Of a DNA stretch of 64,000 nt, positions 45,895 to 55,671 are shown one piece after another (the first letter of the stretch is position 1; each line of letters starts with the position of its first letter). The stretch covers positions 32,272 through 96,271 of the forward strand of contig JAJRYK010000010.1 in assembly GCA_024275825.1 (NCBI GenBank), in the 5' to 3' direction. Below the pieces are notes generated by a model. It was not told the DNA's origin. It worked only from the letters and a program-made list of their open reading frames with translations, and made no database searches. Both the position numbers and the translations under genes were made by a program. The DNA is from Alphaproteobacteria bacterium (GTDB lineage Bacteria; Pseudomonadota; Alphaproteobacteria; Micavibrionales; Micavibrionaceae).

Positions 45895-46569
45895 TTACAC
45901 GCTCCTGTTTAGCGGTTTTTCAAGACATTGCAACACAAAAGCGTGTAATTCTTCGCAATTTTTAAAGATTAGCTTTGGCTGATATTTGGCGCTCAAGGGC
46001 GTTTCCCCCAACAAAACAGGGGTTAAATATGCGCGATGGGCGCTCTCCATATCAACCTCAGAGTCGCCTATATACCAAATATTTTCAACCTCAGCGTGCG
46101 TGCCTAGCGCTTGCGCAGCTGTGTTTAGGGGCTCTGGGTCGGGCTTGTCTTTTTGTGTATCGCCGGAACCGAGAATGCAACCAAAGTAATGCGCCCAGTT
46201 TAGCGCCTTGATTTCTGCGTTTAAGAGCTCAGCTTTTTTGTTACTGATCACAGCCATTTTAAAACTATGGCTTTTAAGGTCATCCAGCAGCTCTTTGGCA
46301 CCACCCATAGGGTTTAGCTGCTCACTATGGTGTTCAAGCACAAATTCCTCAAAATACTGCCGCGCGATATCTTCTTGTCCGGTATAGAGCGTGCTGTAAA
46401 TCAAATCACGAGGCTTGCCGAAATAGGGCCTGAACTCTTCTGCGCCGAATGCTGACAGAGAGAGTTTGTCACGTGCATAATTGTGCGCGGCGATAATCAA
46501 GGGGTAGCTGTCCACCAACGTGCCGTCCCAATCGAAAAATATGGCTTGTGGTGTCGCTATGTCATTCAT
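45895..46569 (-). CDS. HAD-superfamily hydrolase (phosphoglycolate phosphatase-like)
   Basis: FFDWDGTLVDSYPLI is HAD motif I with the nucleophilic Asp, MAVISNKKAELL is motif II, and DKPDPEPLNTA with YIGDSEVDMESA are motifs III and IV. The helical cap is type C1. Phosphoglycolate phosphatase-like activity is the closest family role, but other sugar phosphates are possible. Its start overlaps murI by four bases. Confidence 0.88.
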   Translation of the reverse strand: MNDIATPQAIFFDWDGTLVDSYPLIIAAHNYARDKLSLSAFGAEEFRPYFGKPRDLIYSTLYTGQEDIARQYFEEFVLEHHSEQLNPMGGAKELLDDLKSHSFKMAVISNKKAELLNAEIKALNWAHYFGCILGSGDTQKDKPDPEPLNTAAQALGTHAEVENIWYIGDSEVDMESAHRAYLTPVLLGETPLSAKYQPKLIFKNCEELHAFVLQCLEKPLNRSV

Positions 46570-47390
46570 CCGTGAAACTCGGTTTGTGTGATGTTGATAT
46601 GCTCTCCATAAATTCTCAGGGCGGCCTGTTTATAATTGTCAGTCAGATCGCTGACAAAAAATTCTATTTTTCTATTTTTGTTAATATTATCAGCGTATTC
46701 TTGATTGTTATTAAGGTATTGAATTAATTTCTTGGGAATGATTTCATCTTGCGATATGAGGGGGAAATCATCGCCGAGTACATCTCTGATCTGTGATTTC
46801 AAGGCCGGATAATGCGTACACCCCAGAATAAGACATTCCATGCCCTGCTCTTGCATACCAGCAAGATAGTGCTCGAGTACGGATTTTGTCCATTGGCCGC
46901 CGTCATTCTCGATTAGGGGGACGAGCAATGGTGTGGCTTTTTGAATGATCTCGATATCCGGTGAAAGCTTGGTAAGCTCTTCGGCAAAGATGTTGGACTT
47001 GATAATATAATTCGTACCGATCAGGCCGAGCTTTTTGTAGCCGCACTCAATGGCCACCTCCAACGTTGGTACAACCACGCCGATGATGTTGCGCCCCGGC
47101 CAAGCGTTCGCCAAATAAGTCTGCTGCAATCGCTGCAGAGCCGCTGCGCTCGCCGTATTGCACGCCATAACGATAAGCTGGCATCCTTGCTCGAACATGA
47201 AATCCATGCATTGGCGCGTATATTCATAGATGGCGTGATCCGAGCGATTACCATAGGGCAGATGTAGTGTATCACCCATATAGAACATATCAAGATCCGG
47301 CAGTTCATCGCGAACGGCTCTGGCGATGAGCAAGCCACCCAGCCCAGAATCAAATACTCCTAATTTTCCAGATATTGCTGATGTACTCAT
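46566..47390 (-). CDS. murI: Glutamate racemase
   Basis: This cofactor-free racemase supplies D-glutamate for peptidoglycan. VFDSGLGGLLIARAV begins the protein, MACNTASAAAL carries the first catalytic Cys and LILGCTHYPALKSQI the second. YMGDTLHLPYGNRSD is also typical. It lies nine bases downstream of trkA. Confidence 0.96.
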   Translation of the reverse strand: MSTSAISGKLGVFDSGLGGLLIARAVRDELPDLDMFYMGDTLHLPYGNRSDHAIYEYTRQCMDFMFEQGCQLIVMACNTASAAALQRLQQTYLANAWPGRNIIGVVVPTLEVAIECGYKKLGLIGTNYIIKSNIFAEELTKLSPDIEIIQKATPLLVPLIENDGGQWTKSVLEHYLAGMQEQGMECLILGCTHYPALKSQIRDVLGDDFPLISQDEIIPKKLIQYLNNNQEYADNINKNRKIEFFVSDLTDNYKQAALRIYGEHINITQTEFHG

Positions 47391-47398
47391 TTTTGCAC

Positions 47399-48775
47399 CT
47401 AAAATAAAGCCACCTGAACGGAGAACATCTTCTCAACATTCGGAACCTGCGTCCGTGAAGCAAGGATGATAACGTGATCGCCCGCACGAATAGTGTGCTC
47501 CGGCTGCGGTATAATGACCTCTTCCTCACGGATGATGGCCGCAACGATAACCTCATGCGGCAGATCAAGCTCCTGAATCTCCTGATTGACGATGCCGGAG
47601 GATTCAGATACTTGCGCTTCAATCACTTCGGCAAAGCCGTCGCGAAGGTTATGTAGACTCTTAATGCGCCCGCGACGTACGTGCTGCATAATGGTCGCGA
47701 CGATTGTAGAGCGCGGCGAAACAATAGCATCAATACCGAGCGGTCCGATCAAAGAGGAGTATACTTCGTTATTCACCAGAGTAATCGTACGTTTTGCGCC
47801 ATATTGTTTGGCGAGCAAAGAGCCTAAAATGTTGTTTTCATCATCATTGGTCACGGCCACGAAGGTCTCAACATTCTCAATCGAGGCTTCCTCTAAAATG
47901 CTGCGATCAAGCGTGCTGCCATTCAGTACGATGGCATCGTCCAGCTCTTCGCTGATCACCGCGGCGCGCTCTACATTATGCTCAATCATTTTAATTTGAA
48001 TGCCGCGCCCGCGTTCTGCCAGCATTTTTGCAAGACCGAGCCCAATGTTACCGCCACCGGCAATGACAATACGGCGCGCTTCGGCTTCCTCATGACCGAA
48101 CGCCACCATTGTGCGGCGTAAATGCTTGGTATCAACCACAAAGAATACTTCATCGCCAACCTGCAACTGGTCATCCATATCGGGAATAAGCGATTTATTG
48201 TTCCGCAAGATGGATATAACCTTGAATGACAAATCAGAAAAAAGCTCATCAAGCTGGCTTAGCGGCGTATTCACCATCGGGCAATATTCGTCGCAGATGA
48301 CACCGATCAAATGCGCCAAACCATCTGCCATCCGCGCGACATAGGTCGTGCCGGGCACAGCCAAACGTTGATAAATATCATTGGCAACCACAACTTCGGG
48401 GGAGATAATGACATCAATGGGCATATGAGAGCGGCTGAATAAGTTAGCCCAGGCTGGTTGCAGGTAGTCTTGATTACGAATGCGGGCAATCTTGCGGGGA
48501 ATGTTGAACAGTGAATGCCCAATCTGACAGGCCACCATATTGACTTCATCTGATTGCGTCACGGCGATAATCATATCAGCACCGTTGGAGCCTGCAGCAT
48601 TCATCACGTCAGGGTTTGATGCATGCCCGACTAGCCCATTTACATCCAAATTCTCATTGATGTGCGCGATCAATTTAGGATTGGTGTCGATAATGGTGAC
48701 ATCATTATCTTCTTTGGAAAGATATTCAGCGATGTTATAGCCGACTTGACCGGCGCCACAGATAATCACGCGCAT
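47399..48775 (-). CDS. trkA: Trk potassium-uptake regulator TrkA
   Basis: This peripheral protein has two RCK units. Each has an NAD-binding Rossmann core (VIICGAGQVGYNIAEYLS at the start, VIAGGGNIGLGLAKML in the second half) followed by a TrkA-C domain. It gates the TrkH/G channel according to nucleotide state. The start ATG shares one base with the ntrX stop, the well-known ntrX-trkA order. Confidence 0.95.
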   Translation of the reverse strand: MRVIICGAGQVGYNIAEYLSKEDNDVTIIDTNPKLIAHINENLDVNGLVGHASNPDVMNAAGSNGADMIIAVTQSDEVNMVACQIGHSLFNIPRKIARIRNQDYLQPAWANLFSRSHMPIDVIISPEVVVANDIYQRLAVPGTTYVARMADGLAHLIGVICDEYCPMVNTPLSQLDELFSDLSFKVISILRNNKSLIPDMDDQLQVGDEVFFVVDTKHLRRTMVAFGHEEAEARRIVIAGGGNIGLGLAKMLAERGRGIQIKMIEHNVERAAVISEELDDAIVLNGSTLDRSILEEASIENVETFVAVTNDDENNILGSLLAKQYGAKRTITLVNNEVYSSLIGPLGIDAIVSPRSTIVATIMQHVRRGRIKSLHNLRDGFAEVIEAQVSESSGIVNQEIQELDLPHEVIVAAIIREEEVIIPQPEHTIRAGDHVIILASRTQVPNVEKMFSVQVALF

Positions 48776-50178
48776 TATGCACTCATCCTTTTTGTATCTT
48801 CAGTGTTGGAGGTACTCAGAATATCTAGTGACTTGAGCTTTCTATGTAGAGCGGAACGCTCCATGCCTACAAATTTTGCCGTCTGAGAGATATTGCCATC
48901 AAATCGATCAATTTGCGATTGCAAATATGCGCGTTCAAATAACTCGCGTGCCTCACGTAAGGGAAGGTCTTGGGCGCCATCATAGATATGAGCACTGTGC
49001 CCGTCCATAATAGCCGTAATGCCACACTGTGATATCTCTGGTGGCAAATCTTCGACATCAATGGATTGGCCTTGTTTCTGTGCACTCATGATATGTAGCC
49101 ATTCTACGACATTGCGCAGCTGGCGGATATTCCCCGGCCATTCATATTGGCGCATAACTTCAAAGGCTTTTTTAGAGAATTTAAGAGGCATGGATGTTAA
49201 TTCTTTTGCTAAATGCTGGCTCAGTTCTTCCAGGTCATCTTTACGCTTGCGCAAGGGCGGCATCGTGATTGGCACGACATTAAGACGATAATACAAATCT
49301 TGCCTAAAACTTCCCTGCTCCACCAGTGTTTCAAGATCAGAATTCGTGGCCGCCAAAATGCGAACATCAACCTCAATTTCTTGTTGCCCACCGACTTTCT
49401 TAAAGCGCTGCTCTTGCAAAACGCGCATAATTTTCCCTTGGGTTTCCAGCGGCATATCAGAAACCTGGTCGAGCAGCAGCGTTCCGCCATGTGCTTGTTC
49501 AAGAAATCCCTTTTGGTTCTCGCCGCCTTGCGCTGTGCCAAACAGTGTTTCTTCCAATTTTTCGGGTTCTAAATTAGCGCAATTAAGGACCAAATACGCC
49601 TGGTCAGAACGGTCTGAGGCTTTGTGGATCAGCTGCGCCACAACATCCTTACCAGTTCCCGGTTCTCCTGTTAGCAAAATGCGGCTATTGGTTGGGGCTG
49701 CGCGTTCAATAGTTTTCCTAACCTCTTGAATGGCTGTTGTTCTGCCGATGAGCTCTCTCGAAATCTCGTTTCTTTGTTTTTTCAGCGCTTCATTCTCACG
49801 TTTCAGCGCAGCCGTTTCCAATGCGCGCTTGATCATCAGCAGTAAGCGATCAGATTTAAAAGGTTTTTCAATAAAGTCATAGGCGCCATCTTTTATGGCT
49901 GAGACAGCCGTTTCAATCGTCCCGTGGCCACTGATCATTAGAATAGGCAGATATGGGTGCTGCGCTTTTACAGTCCTCAAAATCTCCAATCCGTCGTGCT
50001 CACTCCCCTGTAGCCATATATCAAGAATAATCAAGGATGGCGTTCTTTTCTCAATCGCTTCATAGGCAGATTTGGACGTGGCGGCCTCTCGCGGCGCATA
50101 GCCTTCATCTTCCAGAATTCCTGTGATCAGGTTGCGGATATCATCTTCATCATCAACGATTAGAATATCTTTACTCAT
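48775..50178 (-). CDS. ntrX: NtrX response regulator with altered AAA+ motifs
   Basis: The receiver domain has phospho-acceptor D53 in LIILDIWLQ and K105 in EKPF. The AAA+ domain has an intact Walker A (GEPGTGKD, 171-178). The Walker B reads LLLDQV with Q238 where the family has Glu. The GAFTGA sigma-54-contact loop is missing: the region after ETLFG reads TAQGGENQKG. The C-terminal Fis-type helix-turn-helix (ISQTAKFVGMERSALHRKL) is intact. It is therefore probably a DNA-binding regulator that does not activate sigma-54 in the usual way. It partners NtrY upstream and helps control redox, nitrogen or envelope genes in alphaproteobacteria. Confidence 0.93.
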   Translation of the reverse strand: MSKDILIVDDEDDIRNLITGILEDEGYAPREAATSKSAYEAIEKRTPSLIILDIWLQGSEHDGLEILRTVKAQHPYLPILMISGHGTIETAVSAIKDGAYDFIEKPFKSDRLLLMIKRALETAALKRENEALKKQRNEISRELIGRTTAIQEVRKTIERAAPTNSRILLTGEPGTGKDVVAQLIHKASDRSDQAYLVLNCANLEPEKLEETLFGTAQGGENQKGFLEQAHGGTLLLDQVSDMPLETQGKIMRVLQEQRFKKVGGQQEIEVDVRILAATNSDLETLVEQGSFRQDLYYRLNVVPITMPPLRKRKDDLEELSQHLAKELTSMPLKFSKKAFEVMRQYEWPGNIRQLRNVVEWLHIMSAQKQGQSIDVEDLPPEISQCGITAIMDGHSAHIYDGAQDLPLREARELFERAYLQSQIDRFDGNISQTAKFVGMERSALHRKLKSLDILSTSNTEDTKRMSA

Positions 50179-50180
50179 CT

Positions 50181-52481
50181 TTACCCTTGCTCCGTTTCGG
50201 CTTCTGCATCATCAAGGGGGAATGTCAGCACGATCGTGGCCCCGTCCAAATCGTTATAGAGCGCCACATCGCCAAGCCAATCGGGCTTCACTAGATGCAA
50301 CGTACCCTCGTGGTCTTCCATCACCTTTTTAACAATCGCCAGCCCAAGGCCAGTGCCCTTTTGTTTATGCGTAACATAGGGTTCACTTAAGCTATCCGCA
50401 TTCTCTTCTGCGGGGAGCCCGCCGCCATTATCGGCAATGATGAGCGCTATTTCCCGTTCACCGTGTTTAGCCAATGTAATTTCAATTTCACCTGGCGTAG
50501 CATTCTTACCATCATCAGCAATGCGCGCTTCAATTGAATCCGTCGCATTCTGAATTAAATTATTAAGCGCCTGACGGATCAGCTGCGCATCAAGTTTGAT
50601 AGTGTGTGCCTTATCTATCTCGCTTTTAAGCTCAAAAGATATGTCGCTATGAGCCTGCTTATAGAGGAAAATCGTATCCTTCACATGCGCGCATAGATTT
50701 TCATCTTTCATCACTGGCTGTGGCATGCGAGCAAAAGATGAAAACTCATCAACCATGCGGCCAATATCCCCCACATGCTTGATGATTGTATCTGTGCATT
50801 GAGAGAACGTATCCGCATCTTCGCTAATCTGGCTCAGATATTTACGGTGTAGCCGCTCCGCCGATAGCTGAATAGGCGTGAGCGGGTTTTTAATTTCATG
50901 GGCAATCCTGCGTGCGACATCGGCCCAGGCGGCTTTTCTTTGCGCAGCCTCCAAGGCTGTAATATCATCAAACGTCAGGACAGCGCCCATATCCTGCTCC
51001 CCAATCATCTCAACAGCAATCCGAACAAAGAACGTACGCTGGCTTTGGCCTTCGCGTTTCACTAGAATTTGACCTTGCGTAACCTTGCCCTGTCGCATGT
51101 GGGCCTTACGCAACAGCACTTTGACCTCAGGTATAAGGGCGGTGATGGACTGCCCAACAGCCTCATCTTCATCTGTGTGTAACAGTTCTACGGCAGAGCT
51201 ATTAGCCAAATTTATAATACTGTTTTCATCGACTCCAATAACACCAGACGATACACCCTCCAAAACAGTTTCAGTAAATTGACGACGGCGATCAAGCTGT
51301 CTATTAGCCTCGATCAGCTCACTTTGTTGTCCTTGAATTTGCTCAGTCATGCGGTCAAAAGCACTTGCGAGGTAGTCAAACTCCTGAATTTTGCCTGATT
51401 GATGCTCAACCCGCGCCGTAAAGTCCCCACTTCGCACTCGATCAGCTGTTGCGATCAGGGTTGTAATCGGCGCAACAAGCTGGCGCGCCAAAATAAGCCC
51501 TAGCCAAATTGCCAACATCATTAATACAAGCCCAACCACCACGAAAATCATGGTGACTGTAATCTGCAGGCCCGAATAACGGGTTTGAAGATCCGCGTAA
51601 TCATCAGATGCCTCTTTCGTCGCGGCCACGTGCGCCAACACTTGCGGATCAATCATCCGCCCCACAAACAAATAGGTATCAATCAAATTATTGAGCTTCG
51701 TCAGCGCACGCACGCGGTCACCGCCGCCCCCGGTGATCACAACAACCTCACCATCATTCGCATCGCGCATCGCGTATTGAGGAATATCCTCAAATTCCAG
51801 GCTAAAGGTCAGGCCAGAGCGCGCCAAAACCCGCCCCTTTTTATTAAAGACAATCGCCTCAGACAGGTTCCGCAAGAGAGATTGCGTCTGAATCGTTTGT
51901 TCAAATGCCAAGTCATTTAATACCAAAAACGGCACTTGGCGATCAATATCGCTCGCCATGGCCAGGGTATCGGCGCGAATAACTTGTGTATGTTCCTCCA
52001 GATAGGCCTGCGCTACGGCCTGTGACTCATTAATTGCCGTGCTCACCCGCTCACTGAACCAGCTCTGCACGCCGTAATGAAAGAAAAAGGCCGAAAAGAC
52101 CGTCATTGCAATCGCCGGCGTCGCCGCCAAGAGGCTGAATGTGTAAACAAGACGTACATGAAGGTGAGAGCCAGCAAGCCCTCTCTTGCGCCCACCCCAG
52201 AGTACAACAACGCGCCGTGCAATCAGCCCTATCAGCATCAGAAGGATGATTAGATCGACATTAAGCAACCAGATCACCGTATTAGGATCATTGCCCAGCG
52301 GCGGGATTTCCTTGAGCGCCGCATAGGTCGCAATACCGCTAATGATAGAGGCCAGCACCAGCAGCGCTGCGAGCATATTACGCCATGAGCGCGTTAGAAT
52401 GCTCCGCCGCTTGCTCGTGTTGGTCTTGCGCTGTGTCCCTTTTAGGGATAGAAATGGCGCGTATTGTGCGATAAAACTCAA
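50181..52481 (-). CDS. ntrY: NtrY sensor histidine kinase
   Basis: The order is: N-terminal membrane segments (about residues 32-160), a periplasmic loop, another membrane helix near 310-335, a HAMP domain (LVAPITTLIATADRVRSGDF), a PAS domain, a HisKA domain with the phospho-acceptor His in RRIAHEIKNPLTPIQ, and an HATPase domain (NNLIQNATDSIEAR, IADNGGGLP, GTGLGLAIVKKV). At 766 residues it is full length. It uses a TTG start at 52481 behind AGGAC. It ends two bases before ntrX. Confidence 0.95.
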   Translation of the reverse strand: MSFIAQYAPFLSLKGTQRKTNTSKRRSILTRSWRNMLAALLVLASIISGIATYAALKEIPPLGNDPNTVIWLLNVDLIILLMLIGLIARRVVVLWGGRKRGLAGSHLHVRLVYTFSLLAATPAIAMTVFSAFFFHYGVQSWFSERVSTAINESQAVAQAYLEEHTQVIRADTLAMASDIDRQVPFLVLNDLAFEQTIQTQSLLRNLSEAIVFNKKGRVLARSGLTFSLEFEDIPQYAMRDANDGEVVVITGGGGDRVRALTKLNNLIDTYLFVGRMIDPQVLAHVAATKEASDDYADLQTRYSGLQITVTMIFVVVGLVLMMLAIWLGLILARQLVAPITTLIATADRVRSGDFTARVEHQSGKIQEFDYLASAFDRMTEQIQGQQSELIEANRQLDRRRQFTETVLEGVSSGVIGVDENSIINLANSSAVELLHTDEDEAVGQSITALIPEVKVLLRKAHMRQGKVTQGQILVKREGQSQRTFFVRIAVEMIGEQDMGAVLTFDDITALEAAQRKAAWADVARRIAHEIKNPLTPIQLSAERLHRKYLSQISEDADTFSQCTDTIIKHVGDIGRMVDEFSSFARMPQPVMKDENLCAHVKDTIFLYKQAHSDISFELKSEIDKAHTIKLDAQLIRQALNNLIQNATDSIEARIADDGKNATPGEIEITLAKHGEREIALIIADNGGGLPAEENADSLSEPYVTHKQKGTGLGLAIVKKVMEDHEGTLHLVKPDWLGDVALYNDLDGATIVLTFPLDDAEAETEQG

Positions 52482-52585
52482 ATCTGGGTCCTAACGGTGC
52501 CGTGCAGTTTAAGAAAAAGACTACACCCTTTTAAACAAACTGTGACAATTTTGCAACAAAGATAACAGAAATCAGACACGTTCTT

Positions 52586-53761
52586 ATGCCTCAATCTGCG
52601 CTTCTTCCGTTCCATGTCATCGTACCCGCCGCCGGGCAAGGCACGCGTATGGGCGGAGATATTCCAAAACAATATATGCGCATTGCCGGAAAAACAGTTT
52701 TGCGCCATACACTTGATCAAATCTTAAGCTGGCCCGGTTTGGTGTCACTTCACGTCATTATAGACCCAAGACACGCGAAATTGTATGATGACACGGTAAC
52801 GGGCCTTGATCTACCGCCTTCAATTCATGGTGGGAAAGAAAGAAGTGATAGTATTAATAATGCATTGAGTAATATATCTAATGTAAGAAATGAAGATATA
52901 ATTCTGGTTCATGATGCGGCGCGCCCCCTTATTCGCTGGCCGGAGGTTGCGCGTCTCCTTTCTGCTCTAAAAATACATCCTGCAGCAACGCTGACCATGC
53001 CTATCAGCGACACAATCCGGCGCATGGACACAAACGAAGATGTCGCACGCGACCAACTCTACGCCGTACAAACGCCGCAGGGCTTCAGATATGAAGACCT
53101 TAAACGTGCTCACGATGAGGCTGATTCAAGTAAAATCCATACCGATGACGTCGCCCTTGCACACAATATAGGTATTGAGGCGGTATGCGTAAAAGGCGCT
53201 CGCCAAAATTTTAAACTGACCACACTGGATGATTTTGACATGGCAGAAAAAATGCTCGCAACCATTTACGAAACACGCACAGGGCTGGGTTTTGATGTGC
53301 ACGCCTTTGATACCGTAAATACAGAAAAGCCGCTCATCCTTTGTGGTGTAAAAATCCCCCACGACTTTCCGCTCAAGGGCCATTCAGACGCCGATGTCGG
53401 GCTGCATGCCTTAACTGACGCTATCTTGGGCGCTATTGGTGATGGTGATATAGGCACGCATTTCCCGCCGTCTAATCAAGATTTTAAAGATATGGATAGT
53501 GCAATATTTTTGCGTAAGGCTATTGAGTTGCTTCATGAAAAAGGTGGTGCTATTCAAAATTTAGACCTTACCCTCATTTGCGAATCTCCAAAAATTGCCC
53601 CCCATCGCGAGGTTATGATAGCCAGAGTAGCCGAGATCGCAAATCTTAAAGCCAATCGTATTAGCATCAAAGCCACCACCACCGAAAAACTAGGATTTAC
53701 CGGGCGTGGTGAAGGCATCGCAGCGCAGGCTATTGCGAGCGTTAAAATTCCTGTAGAGTAA
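52586..53761 (+). CDS. ispDF: Bifunctional IspD/IspF of the MEP isoprenoid pathway
   Basis: The N-terminal half is the MEP cytidylyltransferase (VIVPAAGQGTRMGGDIPKQY, ILVHDAARPLI, AVQTPQGFRYEDL). The C-terminal half from about residue 232 is MECDP synthase (TGLGFDVHAFD, GHSDADVGLHALTDAILGA, SIKATTTEKLGFTGRGEGI). The fusion is common in alphaproteobacteria and epsilonproteobacteria. It is divergent from ntrY, with a 104-base promoter region between. Confidence 0.96.
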   Translation: MPQSALLPFHVIVPAAGQGTRMGGDIPKQYMRIAGKTVLRHTLDQILSWPGLVSLHVIIDPRHAKLYDDTVTGLDLPPSIHGGKERSDSINNALSNISNVRNEDIILVHDAARPLIRWPEVARLLSALKIHPAATLTMPISDTIRRMDTNEDVARDQLYAVQTPQGFRYEDLKRAHDEADSSKIHTDDVALAHNIGIEAVCVKGARQNFKLTTLDDFDMAEKMLATIYETRTGLGFDVHAFDTVNTEKPLILCGVKIPHDFPLKGHSDADVGLHALTDAILGAIGDGDIGTHFPPSNQDFKDMDSAIFLRKAIELLHEKGGAIQNLDLTLICESPKIAPHREVMIARVAEIANLKANRISIKATTTEKLGFTGRGEGIAAQAIASVKIPVE

Positions 53762-53766
53762 GTGTC

Positions 53767-54282
53767 ATGTTTTTTAAGAAAAGCGACCTTGAAATCATCA
53801 AAAAACTCGACCTGAAACAGCCCTATGTTTGGCTGGCGACATGGTTCGGCGCAGGGTTTATGCGTCCTGCGCCCGGCACTTGGGGCAGCGCGGTGTCTAT
53901 TCCTGTAGCGTTGATTATATTCAAAGCGTTTGGGCTTTCTGCCTTACTCGCCGCGCTGCTCATCATCACTATCCTCGGATTTTGGGCTTCCGATCAATTT
54001 GAAAAAGCCACGCAAAGCCATGACAGCTCTATGATTGTCATTGACGAAGCCGTTGGTCAATGGATCGCGCTCTTGCCCGCTTTGTATTTTACAAGCGCTC
54101 ACCCGCTTTGGATCGCGCTGGCTTTCGCGCTATTCCGCCTGTTCGATATCAAAAAACCATGGCCGATTTCTTATTGTGACCAAAAGTTAAAAGGCGCTTT
54201 GAGCGTCATGCTTGACGATATTGTTGCCGGCCTGTTTGCCGCTATAATTCTGACGGGAGTATATTATGTCGGATTTAGCTAA
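53767..54282 (+). CDS. pgpA: Phosphatidylglycerophosphatase A
   Basis: This membrane phosphatase makes phosphatidylglycerol. FGAGFMRPAPGTWGSAVSIP is the conserved N-terminal block, IVIDEAVGQWIAL holds the catalytic acidic residues, and FRLFDIKKPWPISYCD the third. Four hydrophobic segments are seen. Its end overlaps cinA by 17 bases. Confidence 0.94.
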   Translation: MFFKKSDLEIIKKLDLKQPYVWLATWFGAGFMRPAPGTWGSAVSIPVALIIFKAFGLSALLAALLIITILGFWASDQFEKATQSHDSSMIVIDEAVGQWIALLPALYFTSAHPLWIALAFALFRLFDIKKPWPISYCDQKLKGALSVMLDDIVAGLFAAIILTGVYYVGFS

Positions 54283-54745
54283 GGTGCTCACAGAGATGCT
54301 GGCGCGCAAAAACCTCAAGCTCACCACAGCGGAATCCTGCACCGGCGGATTATTGGGCGCTGAGATAACGCGCATAGCAGGTGCGAGCAGCGTTTATGAG
54401 CGCGGCTTTATCACCTACTCCAATGAAGCTAAATCCGAAATGCTTGGTGTTCCAATGGATCTCATTGACGATAAAGGCGCCGTCAGCGCTGAAATTGCCG
54501 AATCCATGGTCAAAGGTGCGATAGAAAACAGTCACGCTGATATTGCTTTATCTATCACAGGTATTGCTGGGCCAGGTGGCGGAAGTGACGAAAAGCCCGT
54601 CGGCACTGTTTATTTTGGGCGTATGATCAAAGATCAGGAGCCAACACATTTCAAACATAATTTCAGCGGCGATCGCCAAGCTGTTCAACGGAAATCTGCT
54701 GATGAAGCTTTGCGTATCTTAATCGCTATATTGGAGAAATTATGA
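54266..54745 (+). CDS. pncC: CinA C-terminal domain protein / nicotinamide-nucleotide amidohydrolase
   Basis: This is a stand-alone CinA-C domain of 159 residues. TTAESCTGGLLGAEITRIAG, SNEAKSEMLGV and SITGIAGPGGGSDEKPVGTVYFG are the family motifs. PncC deamidates NMN to NaMN in NAD recycling. It has no CinA N-terminal (COG1058) domain. Coupled by overlap to both neighbours. Confidence 0.93.
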   Translation: MSDLAKVLTEMLARKNLKLTTAESCTGGLLGAEITRIAGASSVYERGFITYSNEAKSEMLGVPMDLIDDKGAVSAEIAESMVKGAIENSHADIALSITGIAGPGGGSDEKPVGTVYFGRMIKDQEPTHFKHNFSGDRQAVQRKSADEALRILIAILEKL

Positions 54746-55671
54746 GCAAAATCACTTTTATTTCTGGCTGTGATTCTAATTATTACCCGCTTTTGCGTGA
54801 ATGGCTGCATTCTGTGCGGCGCTTCCCTGAGAGCGAGAGCATAGATATCAATATTCTTGATGCCGGCTTAACGGATGAGCAACGCGAGCAGCTAAAGCCG
54901 CTTGTCACCTCTATCGTCAATCCCGATTGGCCGTGTGAGGTTAGTGCATCAAAACTGCGCAAAGGTGAGTTCTTGAAGGCTTGCGTTTGCCGTCCTTTTT
55001 TACCGCAAATTTTCCCCGGATACGACACGTATTTCTTGATGGATGCAGATACATGGATACAGAATTGGCAAGGTGTTGAGATGTTCCTGCAAGGCGCACA
55101 GAAGAACGCTGTAACCCTTACTGCGCAGGTTGATCGCGCTTATCCGCGCGGTGGAGCGCGCGTGAAGTGGCTCGGAAACTGGCCGTGGAAAGTGCGCGGC
55201 TTTTACTTCTCCAATGCGCAGAAAGCGTATGGCACGAAAATGGCGAAGCAGCTTATGCCGTTTCACGTCTTGCTCGCAGGAGCCTTTGCTTTGCGCGTTG
55301 ATGCGCCGCATTGGGATCGCTGGCAAACGCTTGTGATCGAGACAATGAGCAGTGGAAAGGTCTTTACGGCCGAACAGCTCTCGCTTGGCCGTATGTGTTA
55401 TTTGGAGGATTATGCGTATGAGATTCTTCCCGCTTGGACACATTGGCTTTGCGAAGCTAAGCCGCTTTGGGATACTGAAAAGCAGGTCTTTATCGAAAAA
55501 TTCCTGCCGCATCACGAGCTTGGCATTCTCCACATCTCTGGTTTTGATGAAATGCGTCTGGACCGCAAAGTCACAACAGATTTCAAAACCGCTGACGGGG
55601 AAAATGTTGATTACACTTACCGTTATCCGTTTTTCGATGGCGAAACATTGGAAGATACAGATCCATCTTGA
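54742..55671 (+). CDS. GT-A-fold glycosyltransferase-like protein, 309 aa
   Basis: YDTYFLMDADTWIQNW carries a DxD motif in the setting typical of GT8-like or related GT-A enzymes that bind a nucleotide sugar through a metal. LLREWLHSVRRFPES and INILDAGLTDEQREQL at the N-terminus fit the Rossmann start. No signal peptide or membrane helix is seen. The acceptor is unknown. It is part of a housekeeping operon (ATGA overlap with pncC), which is unusual. Its last 49 bases overlap ratA on the other strand. Confidence 0.65.
   Translation: MSKITFISGCDSNYYPLLREWLHSVRRFPESESIDINILDAGLTDEQREQLKPLVTSIVNPDWPCEVSASKLRKGEFLKACVCRPFLPQIFPGYDTYFLMDADTWIQNWQGVEMFLQGAQKNAVTLTAQVDRAYPRGGARVKWLGNWPWKVRGFYFSNAQKAYGTKMAKQLMPFHVLLAGAFALRVDAPHWDRWQTLVIETMSSGKVFTAEQLSLGRMCYLEDYAYEILPAWTHWLCEAKPLWDTEKQVFIEKFLPHHELGILHISGFDEMRLDRKVTTDFKTADGENVDYTYRYPFFDGETLEDTDPS

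Noticed and set aside
52478..52720. Open frame antisense to the start of ispDF
   Set aside because: Overlaps a certain gene and the divergent promoter region; composition not protein-like.
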